From positions 3,038,001 to 3,102,000 of the forward strand of contig OZ241900.1 in assembly GCA_965203615.1 (NCBI GenBank): a stretch of DNA of 64,000 nucleotides, given 5' to 3'. Numbering within the stretch: the stretch's first letter is position 1; each line of letters opens with the position of its first letter. The DNA comes from VXNE01 sp965203615 (lineage in GTDB: Bacteria > Pseudomonadota > Gammaproteobacteria > Pseudomonadales > Azotimanducaceae). Shown piece by piece: positions 33,660 to 41,976 of the stretch. The translations under genes and the position numbers were made by a program. The notes under the pieces are model-generated. The model was not told the origin of the DNA, did no database searches, and saw only the letters and a program-made list of their open reading frames with translations.

Positions 33660-34372
33660 TACGGGGTGTGCGCCTGAAGAAACGCGGTGACCTTGTCGGC
33701 AGCGCCGTCCTCCGGCGATTTCCACCGCTCGATCAGTTGCGCGTTGGGCGCGGCGGCGGCGATCGCCCTGGATATGGCCTGCGGATGGTAGGCATCGTCG
33801 CCCATCAGCACGAGCAGCGGCGTCTGGCAGGTCTTGACGAAGTCCTCCCCGACGTTGAAGTCGAAGTCGCCGTCGTACATGTTCGAGCGGAAACTCCGCC
33901 ACGCTTCCTTGTCCGCTTCCGGATGCTCGTCCTCGATGAGGTCGGCCCAGCCCTGGAACATGGCGTAGAAGATCTCCCGATTGCCGTCATAGCCTATGGA
34001 TTGCTGCACCACGGCCGCGGCGACCCGGTCAGGGGCGGCCTGGATGATGCCGAACAGGTACGGCCCGCCGATGCACGCACCCATCAGGTGCGCTCTCTCG
34101 ATGCCGAGATGATCGAGCAACCCGATCTGGTCGGCGGTATAGGTGCTCCAGCCATCGCTCCCGGAGACCGGCGCCCTCGAGCGTCCGGCGTTGCGCTGGT
34201 CCATCGCGATGACCTGGAAGTCCTTCGCCAGCGTCTCGACGGGATTGAACGGACCGTCTGCCCAGAACTCGATGGCGGAACGCATGCCGCCCGGCGCGAT
34301 CAGCAGCACCGGGAAGCCCTCGCCGTGGACTTCGTAGTAGATCGATACGTCGCCGTGGTTGAAGTACGCCAT
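33659..34372 (-). CDS. Alpha/beta hydrolase with Cys nucleophile elbow
   Basis: This alpha/beta hydrolase of 237 residues starts at ATG 34372 (AGGGACCC upstream; longer in-frame extensions are non-coding). Features: the oxyanion region LLIAPGGMRSAIEFW, MDQRNAGRSRAP, the nucleophile elbow HLMGACIGGPYLFG, and an LLVLMGDDAYHPQAIS acid/His region. The elbow is G-A-C-I-G, with Cys where most family members have Ser. Cys nucleophiles are known in dienelactone hydrolase-like enzymes, but a non-hydrolytic role is possible. Substrate unknown. Confidence 0.8.
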   Translation of the reverse strand: MAYFNHGDVSIYYEVHGEGFPVLLIAPGGMRSAIEFWADGPFNPVETLAKDFQVIAMDQRNAGRSRAPVSGSDGWSTYTADQIGLLDHLGIERAHLMGACIGGPYLFGIIQAAPDRVAAAVVQQSIGYDGNREIFYAMFQGWADLIEDEHPEADKEAWRSFRSNMYDGDFDFNVGEDFVKTCQTPLLVLMGDDAYHPQAISRAIAAAAPNAQLIERWKSPEDGAADKVTAFLQAHTP

Positions 34373-34580
34373 GGGTCCCTCCGTGTCTTGGCCGGTGTGT
34401 CTTGCGAGAAACGTGCCGGACGAATGCCGACATGCATGCGGCGCTCCGGCGGCCGGATGGTATCGCATACCGCGGGTTGGCGAGGAATCCCGTGTCGGCC
34501 GTGTGGCGATGGCACTGGCGTTGGGATAAGTTCCGGACATGCCGGCAAACGACGATGATCGCCGCGGCCGCAACGAGTCG

Positions 34581-34751
34581 ATGGTCAGGGAAGCGGCGGC
34601 CCGCTACGAGTGCCCCACAGCCGGTGCCTTTGGCTCCGCCTGTGGCCCGGCCCCACTCGTCGTCCATGGAACAAACCGGCCGGGTCGCTGACGCTCCCCA
34701 GCTCCGTTTGTTCCATGCAAGTCCGTCGACGCTTCTCAGGTCAACGGGTGG
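34581..34751 (+). pseudogene. Interrupted 5' end of the methyltransferase-HNH gene
   Basis: An ATG at 34581 encodes MVREAAARYE, a typical start for this methyltransferase type. The same frame resumes after 34721 as SVDASQVNGWLQDFLP, running into the main reading frame. Between them lies a 111-bp repeat element that keeps the frame in length but introduces a TGA at 34689. Removing the element would restore one continuous protein, so the present gene must start internally or is damaged. Confidence 0.6.
34611..34721. repeat. Two-hairpin repeat element inserted in a gene
   Basis: This copy comprises TGCCCCACAGCCGG...CCTGTGGCCCGG (first stem, CCACAG with CTGTGG) and CATGGAACAAAC...GTTTGTTCCATG (second stem). 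The same layout occurs at 47867-48200, 52653-53119 and partly at 55320-55387. It lies between codons of the methyltransferase-HNH gene. No transposase is encoded, so it resembles a REP/MITE-type passive element. No clear target duplication was seen. Confidence 0.7.
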
Positions 34752-36398
34752 TTGCAGGACTTCCTGCCTTCCGCTCCTGCCGCCGTGCTCGACGTGGGTG
34801 CGGGCAGCGGCCGGGACGCGGCCTGGCTGGCATCCCTCGGCTACGATGTCGTGGCGGTGGAACCAGACCGGATCATGCGCGAGGAACTGCGCCGCTGGCA
34901 CCCGGAGACCCGATTCGAACTGATCGCGGACCGCCTGCCCGACATGGCCAAGACGTTCAGGTCCGGTGTGTCGTTCGACTTCATCCTGGTGAACGCGGTC
35001 TGGATGTTCATCGCGCCAGTTGTGCGCGAGCGCGCCTTTCGAAAGCTCGTCACACTGCTCAAGCCGCGAGGCGTCATCGCGCTGACGTTGCGTGAAGGCC
35101 CGGTGGAAACCGGTCGTGGCATGCACCCCGTATCTGTTCAGGAGATCGAACAACTGGCGCGGCGCCACGGCGCTTATGTCGAGCGCGTAACCGAGGATGT
35201 CGACTTCCTTGGCCGGCGGCGGTTCACGTGGAAACAGATCGTCATCCGCCTGCCGGATGACGGCACCGGCGCTCTGCCGCTGGTCCGGCGCGTCGTCCTG
35301 AATGACAACAAATCTTCAACCTACAAGTTGGCGCTGTTGCGGGTCCTTTGTCGAATCGCCAACGGCACGCCGGGTTTCGCGAGGGAGACGGGGGACCATG
35401 TCACCGTCCCCCTGGGCATCGCGGCACTGTACTGGATTCGGCTCTATCTGCCGCTTTTGCTGCGAGATATGCCCCAGAATCCGACCAATCGGTACGGTTT
35501 CGTGCGGCTGGGATTTGCCAACGAGGCGCTTGACCAACTCTGCGGCACCGCGGCGTACGACTTGCGGGTGGGCATGCGCGTGGGTGCCGACAGGAGGGGG
35601 GCCGTGCATCGCGCCCTGCTGGATGCGTGCGACACGATTGCGCGCATGCCGGCGACGCACATGACCTACACGGATGGACGCCCCATTCTTCCGGCGGCGC
35701 CAGGACGATCACGCTTGCCGTCGGAGCTTGTCCTGAACGAAGCGTACTTCGCCAGCTTCGGAACGCTCTCCGTCCCCACGCATCTCTGGCGTGCCCTGCA
35801 ACGCTATACCGTCTGGATCGAACCCGCGCTCGTGGAAGAGTGGATCGGATTGACCACTCGATACGCCCGCAGCCAGGGACGAACGCTCGATCAAGCCGAG
35901 TTGCGGCAGGCGATGCGCTGGTCGGAGCCGGAGCGGGAGGTTGCCGTGGCCCGAAACCGTGCCCTGGCAATGCTCGACGAGGGACAGTTGTTCTGCGTGT
36001 GGACAGGCAATCGACTGCGTGGTCGAAGCGTCGACATCGATCACTGCTTCCCCTGGTCCGCCTGGCCGTGCGACGACCTGTGGAACCTGTTGCCCGCGCA
36101 GCGCACGGTGAACCAGCACAGGAAACGCGAACTGTTGCCCGATGATCCCACCCTGCGCGGAGCCTCGGATCGCATCATGGGCTGGTGGGAGTCGGCCTAC
36201 CGCGGCGATTCGGTCCTCGATGAGCGATTTCGGCTGGAGGCGCTTGCGCGACTGCCGACGCTTGACGGGTCCGACTTTGACCTGGCAGATGTCTTCGACG
36301 CGATGAGCCTGCAGCGGCTGCGCCTGGCTCGCGATCAGAGGATTCCCGAGTGGAACGGATTGGGCGATCAGCCCGCAGGCTCGTCAGGTGGCACGTAG
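34752..36398 (+). CDS. Class I methyltransferase fused to an HNH endonuclease domain
   Basis: This frame of 548 codons opens at TTG 34752. The N-terminal SAM-methyltransferase fold shows AAVLDVGAGSGRDAAWL (about 11-27) and VVAVEPD, with FDFILVNAVWMF as the next motif. A central helical part (STYKLALLRVLCRIA) follows. The C-terminal domain has CVWTGNRLRG, DIDHCFPW (about 428-435) and NLLPAQRTVNQHR, an HNH-type nuclease signature. A methyltransferase joined to a nuclease suggests nucleic-acid modification and restriction, but the target is unknown. The original start at 34581 is cut off by a repeat insertion. The 3' end overlaps convergent yggX by 31 bases. Confidence 0.75.
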   Translation: MQDFLPSAPAAVLDVGAGSGRDAAWLASLGYDVVAVEPDRIMREELRRWHPETRFELIADRLPDMAKTFRSGVSFDFILVNAVWMFIAPVVRERAFRKLVTLLKPRGVIALTLREGPVETGRGMHPVSVQEIEQLARRHGAYVERVTEDVDFLGRRRFTWKQIVIRLPDDGTGALPLVRRVVLNDNKSSTYKLALLRVLCRIANGTPGFARETGDHVTVPLGIAALYWIRLYLPLLLRDMPQNPTNRYGFVRLGFANEALDQLCGTAAYDLRVGMRVGADRRGAVHRALLDACDTIARMPATHMTYTDGRPILPAAPGRSRLPSELVLNEAYFASFGTLSVPTHLWRALQRYTVWIEPALVEEWIGLTTRYARSQGRTLDQAELRQAMRWSEPEREVAVARNRALAMLDEGQLFCVWTGNRLRGRSVDIDHCFPWSAWPCDDLWNLLPAQRTVNQHRKRELLPDDPTLRGASDRIMGWWESAYRGDSVLDERFRLEALARLPTLDGSDFDLADVFDAMSLQRLRLARDQRIPEWNGLGDQPAGSSGGT

Positions 36399-36658
36399 CC
36401 GGACGGGATCTCATGCGGTTCGTTGGCGAGGAACCTCTTCATCTGGTCGGCCAGGAACTTGCGCGCGTCGCGTTCGATCAGGTTCAGGTGGCGCTCGTTG
36501 ATGAGCATGGTCTGCACTGTCTGCCATTCGGCCCAGGCTTTCGCCGACACGTTCTCGAAGATGTCCTGACCCATCGGTCCGGGTAGGGGCGGCGAAGGCA
36601 GGCCGGGTAGCCTCTCGCCGTATTTTCGGCAGAGCACTTGCCTCGTTTCTTGGTCCAT
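36368..36658 (-). CDS. yggX: Fe(2+)-trafficking protein YggX
   Basis: This protein of 96 residues matches YggX in length and sequence (LCRKYGERLPGLPSPPLPGPMG, QDIFENVSAKAWAEWQ, NERHLNLIERDARKFL). The conserved Cys is near the N-terminus. The family helps maintain Fe-S clusters and resist oxidative damage. It lies 28 bases after mutY on the same strand, the mutY-yggX order common in gammaproteobacteria, where both relate to Fe-S chemistry and oxidative damage. The start is ATG 36658. Confidence 0.93.
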   Translation of the reverse strand: MDQETRQVLCRKYGERLPGLPSPPLPGPMGQDIFENVSAKAWAEWQTVQTMLINERHLNLIERDARKFLADQMKRFLANEPHEIPSGYVPPDEPAG

Positions 36659-36686
36659 CGCCGTCCGTCGCCGCGCATCGGGCGCC

Positions 36687-37745
36687 TCATGCATGAATAT
36701 GGGCCAGTAGTCTAACCGCGACAGCGGACAGGCCGAGTCTTCGTTCGTCGTCGGGGGCGAACCAGACGTAGCGGTCGGAATCCGACACGATGTCGGCGCG
36801 CCGCCCCGCCCGCATGACGTGCGGCGTGATGTCCAGGTGAAAGTGTGTGAATGAATGCCGGACCGCGGGCAACGTCCGAGGGCTGTCGCCTTGGGCGTCC
36901 CATTCGCGGCCTCTTGCGGCGACGTCGGCTTCCGTCGGCAATTCGGGCGGCGACCAGAGACCGCCCCAGACGCCTCCGTCGGGACGCTGTTCGAGCAGCA
37001 CGGCGCCATCGGGGTCCACCAGCAGCAGTACGTGAACGGCGCGCACGGGAAGCGTTTTCCTCGGTCGGGGCGCCGGCAGAACGTGCTGCAGGTTCCGCGC
37101 GTAGGCGAGACAGCGGTCCGATAGCGGGCACGCGTCGCACAGGGGACTGGAGCGCCGGCAATGCGTCGCGCCGAAGTCCATGATGGCTTGCGCATAGTCG
37201 CCGGCATGTTCGGGTGGCGTGTGTGTGTCCGCGTGCCGCCAGAGGGAGCCTTCGCTGGCGGAACGGCCCCGCAGGGCATGAAAGCGCGTGATGACCCGCT
37301 TGACGTTCGCGTCGAGTATTACCGCGCGTTCGCCGAAACCGATGGCGAGAATCGCGGCGGCCGTCGAACGCCCGATTCCGGGCAGTGCCATCAACCCGGT
37401 GGCCGTGTCAGGTAGTGCGCCATTCGCGATCCGGGCGGCGCGGTGGAGGTTGCGTGCCCGCGCGTAGTAGCCGAGACCGGTCCAGAGATGCAGCACCTCG
37501 TCGCGGTCGCCGGCGGCCAGCGACTGGATGTCCGGAAACCTCTCCATGAAGCGTTCGAAGTAGGGAATGACCGTCGCCACCTGGGTCTGTTGCAGCATGA
37601 CTTCGGACACCCACACCCGGTATGGCGTGATCCGGTTGCGCCACGGGAGATCTTTGCGTCCATGGCGTCGGTACCAGGCGAGCAGCCGGTCTGCGACCCA
37701 GGTGGAGCCGCCCCGACTGCGACTCGCGCGCTTCGCCGTGTTCAT
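36687..37745 (-). CDS. mutY: A/G-specific adenine glycosylase
   Basis: This protein of 352 residues is a full-length MutY. It has the catalytic Glu48 region (SEVMLQQTQVATV), the helix-hairpin-helix LPGIGRSTAAAIL, DANVKRVITRF, and the Fe-S cluster cysteines CRRSSPLCDACPLSDRC. The C-terminal Nudix-like domain contains FTHFHLDI. It removes adenine mispaired with 8-oxoguanine. It forms a two-gene unit with yggX. Confidence 0.96.
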   Translation of the reverse strand: MNTAKRASRSRGGSTWVADRLLAWYRRHGRKDLPWRNRITPYRVWVSEVMLQQTQVATVIPYFERFMERFPDIQSLAAGDRDEVLHLWTGLGYYARARNLHRAARIANGALPDTATGLMALPGIGRSTAAAILAIGFGERAVILDANVKRVITRFHALRGRSASEGSLWRHADTHTPPEHAGDYAQAIMDFGATHCRRSSPLCDACPLSDRCLAYARNLQHVLPAPRPRKTLPVRAVHVLLLVDPDGAVLLEQRPDGGVWGGLWSPPELPTEADVAARGREWDAQGDSPRTLPAVRHSFTHFHLDITPHVMRAGRRADIVSDSDRYVWFAPDDERRLGLSAVAVRLLAHIHA

Positions 37746-37791
37746 GATCGGAGTACATGGAAGCGACTCACACCGCGCCTATACTAACCGC

Positions 37792-38190
37792 ATGAACGAC
37801 GTGGAAACCTGGGACCCGGGCGCTGCCGCCGTTTTGGGAGAGCGGCAGGTCGAACTGATCCGCAAGGCGTGCCGCAATCTCGATGCGGGAGACCTGGGCC
37901 TGACCGCCGGAGAGCGGAGCGAACTGGCACCGCTCATGACTGCGGCTGCCGATGTCTGGACTGCGGGAGTCGACGCGGCGTCCTCCCGGGAACTGATCGG
38001 CTGGGTCCGGTTCCTGACGTTGGCGGAGGCGCGATTGTCCGGCTTCGAAGCCGGAGCGAAGTCACCGGTCATTCTCATCGCGCGGGTCCTGCGTGCGCGC
38101 GGCGATTACCCGGAAGACCTGACCGCGTGGATCAGGGCCAACACCGACAACCGCTACTTGCCGTACGGCAGTCTCGCTGACCGCCTCTAA
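37792..38190 (+). CDS. Hypothetical protein
   Basis: This protein of 132 residues is divergently transcribed from mutY with a 46-base gap. It is largely helical and has no signal peptide; phrases include GERQVELIRKACRNL, LIGWVRFLTLAEARLSGF, KSPVILIARVLRARGDYP and a LPYGSLADRL end. I do not recognise a family. Coding is supported by length, GC-typical codon use and the ATG position. Confidence 0.65.
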   Translation: MNDVETWDPGAAAVLGERQVELIRKACRNLDAGDLGLTAGERSELAPLMTAAADVWTAGVDAASSRELIGWVRFLTLAEARLSGFEAGAKSPVILIARVLRARGDYPEDLTAWIRANTDNRYLPYGSLADRL

Positions 38191-38239
38191 TCCGGTCGAT
38201 GCCGTCTTTGTTCACCGGCGAGGGTGGTTTTGAGCGCGA

Positions 38240-38533
38240 TCAGCAACCAACTTGGCGGCGATGGCGAGATGCCTGGACTTCCACGTCGATGTCGTCCACT
38301 GATAACCTGTCGAGGCCGCGGTCTCGAGCTTGCCGCTGAAGCGTGCTCAAGGCTTCGCCAGCCCTGCATCGACGGATTTGACATAGCGATTGTTCGAACG
38401 AGCAGCAATCCGTCGCAGTCAGTATGGCCACGGGTTTTCCGTTCTGGGTTACGACAATGTCTTTCTCTCGTTCCAGATCGCGCCAGACTTGCGCTGTCCG
38501 GTCACGAAGTTCTCTGACAGACACGAATTTCAT
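38240..38533 (-). CDS. Phd/YefM-family antitoxin without visible toxin
   Basis: This protein of 97 residues has the N-terminal Phd/YefM fold (MKFVSVRELRDRTAQVWRDL, DIVVTQNGKPVAILTATD), which binds DNA and neutralises a partner toxin. The C-terminus drifts into a basic Arg-rich tail (RGLDRLSVDDIDVEVQASRH) and no PIN or RelE-like gene follows. It appears to be a solitary or remnant antitoxin. Confidence 0.75.
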   Translation of the reverse strand: MKFVSVRELRDRTAQVWRDLEREKDIVVTQNGKPVAILTATDCCSFEQSLCQIRRCRAGEALSTLQRQARDRGLDRLSVDDIDVEVQASRHRRQVGC

Positions 38534-38687
38534 CCGGCTCCCTTCGCATACAACCGCCCGCTACACAGTAGATACGATTGACGGCTACATTCAAAGCGCC
38601 TCGTCTTGTCCTGCGCCCAGTTTCGCCGAACGTCTCAATTCGGGCTCCTCCACATCGGAGGAGGCCGATTCCCTATAATCGCCGGTC

Positions 38688-39275
38688 ATGAACCGAAGCG
38701 CATCGGTGTCGCGGGACACCCTGGAAACGAAAATCAGCGTGGCCGTCAACCTCGATGGCGAGGGGACGTCGACGCTCGATACCGGGTTGCCGTTCTTCGA
38801 GCACATGCTCCAGCAAGTGGCCCGCCACGGCCTGATCGACCTCGAGATCGACGCCGAGGGCGATCTCGAGGTGGACGCGCACCACACCATCGAGGATGTC
38901 GGCATCACGCTCGGCCAGGCCGTTGCCAGGGCGGTGGGCGACAAGAAAGGCATTGCCCGCTACGGGCATGCCTACGTTCCGCTGGACGAGGCGCTGTCCC
39001 GCGTCGTCGTGGACTTCTCCGGCCGCCCCGGACTCACCTACGCGGTGGAGTTCGTCCGGCCGCGCGTCGGCGCGTTCGACGTGGATCTCCTGCACGAGTT
39101 CTTCCAGGGCTTCGTCAACCACGCGCAGGTCACCCTGCACATCGACAACCTGAAGGGCCGGAACGCGCATCACCAGGCGGAGACGATATTCAAGGCGTTC
39201 GGCCGCGCGCTGCGCATGGCGCTGACACCGGACCCGCGCAGCCAGGAGTTGCCGTCCACCAAGGGCACGCTTTGA
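38688..39275 (+). CDS. hisB: Imidazoleglycerol-phosphate dehydratase
   Basis: This protein of 195 residues catalyses the sixth step of histidine synthesis and matches the monofunctional HisB family. The metal-binding His clusters are FFEHMLQQVARHG, DAHHTIEDVG and NAHHQAETIFKAFG. It is followed by hisA with a four-base overlap (TTGA). The usual hisH between hisB and hisA is missing. Confidence 0.97.
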   Translation: MNRSASVSRDTLETKISVAVNLDGEGTSTLDTGLPFFEHMLQQVARHGLIDLEIDAEGDLEVDAHHTIEDVGITLGQAVARAVGDKKGIARYGHAYVPLDEALSRVVVDFSGRPGLTYAVEFVRPRVGAFDVDLLHEFFQGFVNHAQVTLHIDNLKGRNAHHQAETIFKAFGRALRMALTPDPRSQELPSTKGTL

Positions 39276-40009
39276 TCCTCATCCCCGCCATCGACATCCA
39301 GGGCGGGCGTTGCGTGCAACTCAGACAGGGCGTCAAGCAGTCCGCCTCGGTCTACGGCGACGATCCGGTCGCGATGGCGGAGCGGTGGACCGGGCTTGGC
39401 GCGCGCCGCATTCACGTGGTGGACCTGGATGGCGCGTTTGCTGGAAGACGGGTCAACGCAGGACTGGTGCGGGGAATCTCCGCGGTGGCGGGGGATGTGC
39501 CGGTGCAGGTGGGTGGCGGTATCCGCGACCTGGAGGAGATCGAGAGCTACCTGGAGGCGGGCGTATCACAGGTCATCGTGGGGACCCGCGCCATTGAAGA
39601 CCCGACCTTCCTTGAGGCGGCGGCACGTCGCTTTCCCGACCGGGTCATTCTGGGTCTCGACGCCCGCGCCGGTCGCGCCGCGACGGCGGCATGGGACGAT
39701 ACCAGCGATACCCGCGCGCTCGATGTCGCCGCACGCGTAGCCGAACTCGCGCTGTTCGCCATCGTGTTCACCGACATCGAGCGGGACGGCATGTTGACCG
39801 GCATCAATGCCGACGCGACTGCCGATGTCGCGCGCGCCAGCGGCTTGCCCATCATCGCGTCGGGCGGGGTGCGTGACGAGGACGACCTGCGCCGGTTGCG
39901 GGCGCTGCGTCTCGATCAGTTGCTGGGAGTTATCGCGGGTTCGGCGCTTTACGAGGGGGCGTTGGACTTCACGTCGGCCCAGACCCTGCTGGATCGCGCC
40001 GAAGCCTGA
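39272..40009 (+). CDS. hisA: Phosphoribosylformimino-AICAR-phosphate isomerase
   Basis: This TIM-barrel protein of 245 residues starts at a TTG overlapping the hisB stop (LILIPAIDIQGGRCVQL). Phosphate-binding loops VQVGGGIRD and IIASGGVRD and the catalytic Asp residues in AIDIQ and FTDIERDGM are all present. It isomerises ProFAR to PRFAR in histidine synthesis. Translational coupling with hisB explains the non-ATG start. hisF does not follow; a dioxygenase gene comes next. Confidence 0.95.
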   Translation: MILIPAIDIQGGRCVQLRQGVKQSASVYGDDPVAMAERWTGLGARRIHVVDLDGAFAGRRVNAGLVRGISAVAGDVPVQVGGGIRDLEEIESYLEAGVSQVIVGTRAIEDPTFLEAAARRFPDRVILGLDARAGRAATAAWDDTSDTRALDVAARVAELALFAIVFTDIERDGMLTGINADATADVARASGLPIIASGGVRDEDDLRRLRALRLDQLLGVIAGSALYEGALDFTSAQTLLDRAEA

Positions 40010-40031
40010 TAGCGGGAGTACACTTCGCGCC

Positions 40032-40886
40032 ATGGACCGTGTGCCTTTCGCTGGCGCTTCGTTCGGCGCGGACATCGTCGATGTGGACATTTCGTCCGTG
40101 GCGGAAGCCGAGTTTTCGGAAATCTATGCCGCCTGGCTGGACCGGGCGGTAGTGCGCATTCGCGGCCAACGCCTTGACGACGATGCCCTGATGCGTTTCG
40201 CGCGCCTGTTTGGCCCGCTCGAATACCGGCCGATGGGCTGGGTCACGAGAGAAGAACGCGAGAAGGCTCCGAATCCGTATCTTGCAACTATCTCGAATAT
40301 CGTCGTCGACGGAAATCCGATCGGCGGACTGGGCGCGGCGGAAGCCGCCTGGCACACGGACATGTCCTACATCGAACACCCGCCCACGGCGAGCATCCTC
40401 TATGCCGTGGAGGTCCCGGAGGAGGGTGGCGCCACCCACTTCTGCAACATGATCGGCGCGTTGCGGTCGCTGCCGCCGGACGTTGAGCGTCGGGCGAGAG
40501 GCGCCCGCCTGAAGCACGACGCCGCGCACGACAGCGTGGGCACGCTGCGCCGGGGCCACCGTGATGTAGACGATCCACGCGATGCCCCGGGCGCCTGCCA
40601 TCCGATGGTGTTGCGCCACCCGGAGACGGGCGTCGAGGCGCTATACCTTGGCCGTCGGCAGGACGCCTATGTCGAAGGCATGACGCTGGCAGAAAGCGAA
40701 TCGTTCCTCGATGAAGTGTGGCGATACGTGGCGCTCGAAGGCGATACCTGGACCCAGGAGTGGGAAGTGGGCGATGTGCTCGTCTGGGACAACCGCTGCG
40801 TCATGCACCGGCGGGCCGCGTTCGATTCGACCGCCCGGCGCCTGATGCGCCGCGCCCAGGTGCGGGCGGTCGCAACGATGCCGTGA
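40032..40886 (+). CDS. TauD/TfdA-family Fe(II)/2-oxoglutarate dioxygenase
   Basis: This protein of 284 residues has the HxD iron motif WHTDMSY (His108, Asp110), the distal His259 in DNRCVMHRR, and the following Arg-rich 2-oxoglutarate site (RLMRRAQVR). It oxidises a small substrate such as a sulfonate, carnitine-like compound or herbicide analogue, but the specificity cannot be read. It starts 22 bases after hisA, so it may share the transcript. Confidence 0.9.
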   Translation: MDRVPFAGASFGADIVDVDISSVAEAEFSEIYAAWLDRAVVRIRGQRLDDDALMRFARLFGPLEYRPMGWVTREEREKAPNPYLATISNIVVDGNPIGGLGAAEAAWHTDMSYIEHPPTASILYAVEVPEEGGATHFCNMIGALRSLPPDVERRARGARLKHDAAHDSVGTLRRGHRDVDDPRDAPGACHPMVLRHPETGVEALYLGRRQDAYVEGMTLAESESFLDEVWRYVALEGDTWTQEWEVGDVLVWDNRCVMHRRAAFDSTARRLMRRAQVRAVATMP

Positions 40887-40984
40887 ATCGGCTTGTCTCG
40901 GTCAGCGCGAGAAAGGGATTAGCAGACGGACCAGCCGGGTTAGAATGGTTTCGAAAGCAGCGGATGAGGTAGTGCCTAGCTTCG

Positions 40985-41221
40985 ATGCGACCTTTTGACC
41001 CCGACAAGGCCATGCCGCGTTCCGATCCGGACTATTGGCGTAACGCAACGCCTGCCGAGCACCTTAGGGGAATCGAGATGGCTTGCCGCAGCGGCTTCAA
41101 GTTCCTGCGACTCAGGCCGGATTGGCGGGAAGTGCTGGCTCACGAGGATGAACCGGACTCGGCCAACCTGGAGTGCATTCGTCGGTTGTCGTTCCACCGA
41201 AATGGCCGGCCGGCGCACTGA
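40985..41221 (+). CDS. Small protein paired with nucleotidyltransferase
   Basis: This protein of 78 residues contains DPDYWRNATPAEHLRGIEMAC, FLRLRPDWREVL and ANLECIRRLSFHRNGR. No family was recognised. It overlaps the following nucleotidyltransferase gene by 20 bases, so the two form a unit. The arrangement resembles two-gene nucleotidyltransferase modules, some of which are toxin-antitoxin pairs, but this is inference. Confidence 0.6.
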   Translation: MRPFDPDKAMPRSDPDYWRNATPAEHLRGIEMACRSGFKFLRLRPDWREVLAHEDEPDSANLECIRRLSFHRNGRPAH

Positions 41222-41822
41222 TGCCGGGGTCGCGCCGGACCCCTACGACACCCTTACGCATCTGGCGACCGTTCTCAGGAGAGCGGGGATTCCGTATGCG
41301 GTAGGTGGATCAATCGCTTTGGGATTCCACGCCGAACCACGGGCCACGATCGATGTCGACGTCAACGTATTCCTTGGCGATCAAGACGAGATTGCGGGCC
41401 TGGTCGACCTTCTGGAGAGCGCTGGCTATCGGCCTGACGAACCCCGCGGGCGCTTGATGAGGCGCGCCCTGGAAGATAGCCAGTTTCGCGTCCACTTCCA
41501 GAATGTCCGGGTCGACATTTTCCCCGCCACCAACAGCTACTACGCCGAGTTCCCGTCCCGGCTCCAGCTTTTCGACGACGGGGCAGGTGGGCATTACCCC
41601 GTTCTGGGCGCAGAGGACATCGCGGTGCTGAAGTGCGTCTTCAACCGTCCGAAGGACGACGCGGACCTGGTGAACCTCTGCGAGCACTGCCCGGGGCTGG
41701 ACTTCGAGTTCGTCAAGCGCAAACTGGGCGAACTGCTCGGGGAGGACGACTCTCGAATCGCCAACTTCGAGCGTATAGTGACATCGAAACACACTTCCGG
41801 AACAGAGGATGGTCCGGGCTAG
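41202..41822 (+). CDS. Nucleotidyltransferase-fold protein
   Basis: This protein of 206 residues starts at an ATG inside the previous gene (MAGRRTDAGVAPDP). YAVGGSIALGFHAEPRATIDVDVNVFL is the nucleotidyltransferase signature (GGS followed by D-x-D), with VRVDIFPAT giving the third acidic position. This fits the MNT/AbiEii-like or DUF6036-like groups. The substrate is unknown. It is coupled to the 78-residue protein. Confidence 0.75.
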   Translation: MAGRRTDAGVAPDPYDTLTHLATVLRRAGIPYAVGGSIALGFHAEPRATIDVDVNVFLGDQDEIAGLVDLLESAGYRPDEPRGRLMRRALEDSQFRVHFQNVRVDIFPATNSYYAEFPSRLQLFDDGAGGHYPVLGAEDIAVLKCVFNRPKDDADLVNLCEHCPGLDFEFVKRKLGELLGEDDSRIANFERIVTSKHTSGTEDGPG

Positions 41823-41976
41823 CTGGCTAGTTCCCGTTCCTTCTCAACGGCAATCCAGATCTCTCCGTCTGTCTGCGTGACTTGCACGACCGCGGTACGT
41901 GAGATCGTTAAGCTCTTGATGAGCAACCCTCGGGCGCACAGTGTCTTGATCGGGTTGGAGAGGACTGAGAGCTCCC

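Noticed and set aside
36368..37279. Long minus-strand frame joining yggX to sequence inside mutY
   Set aside because: Only the last 96 codons match YggX and they have their own ATG at 36658; the rest is a shadow of mutY.
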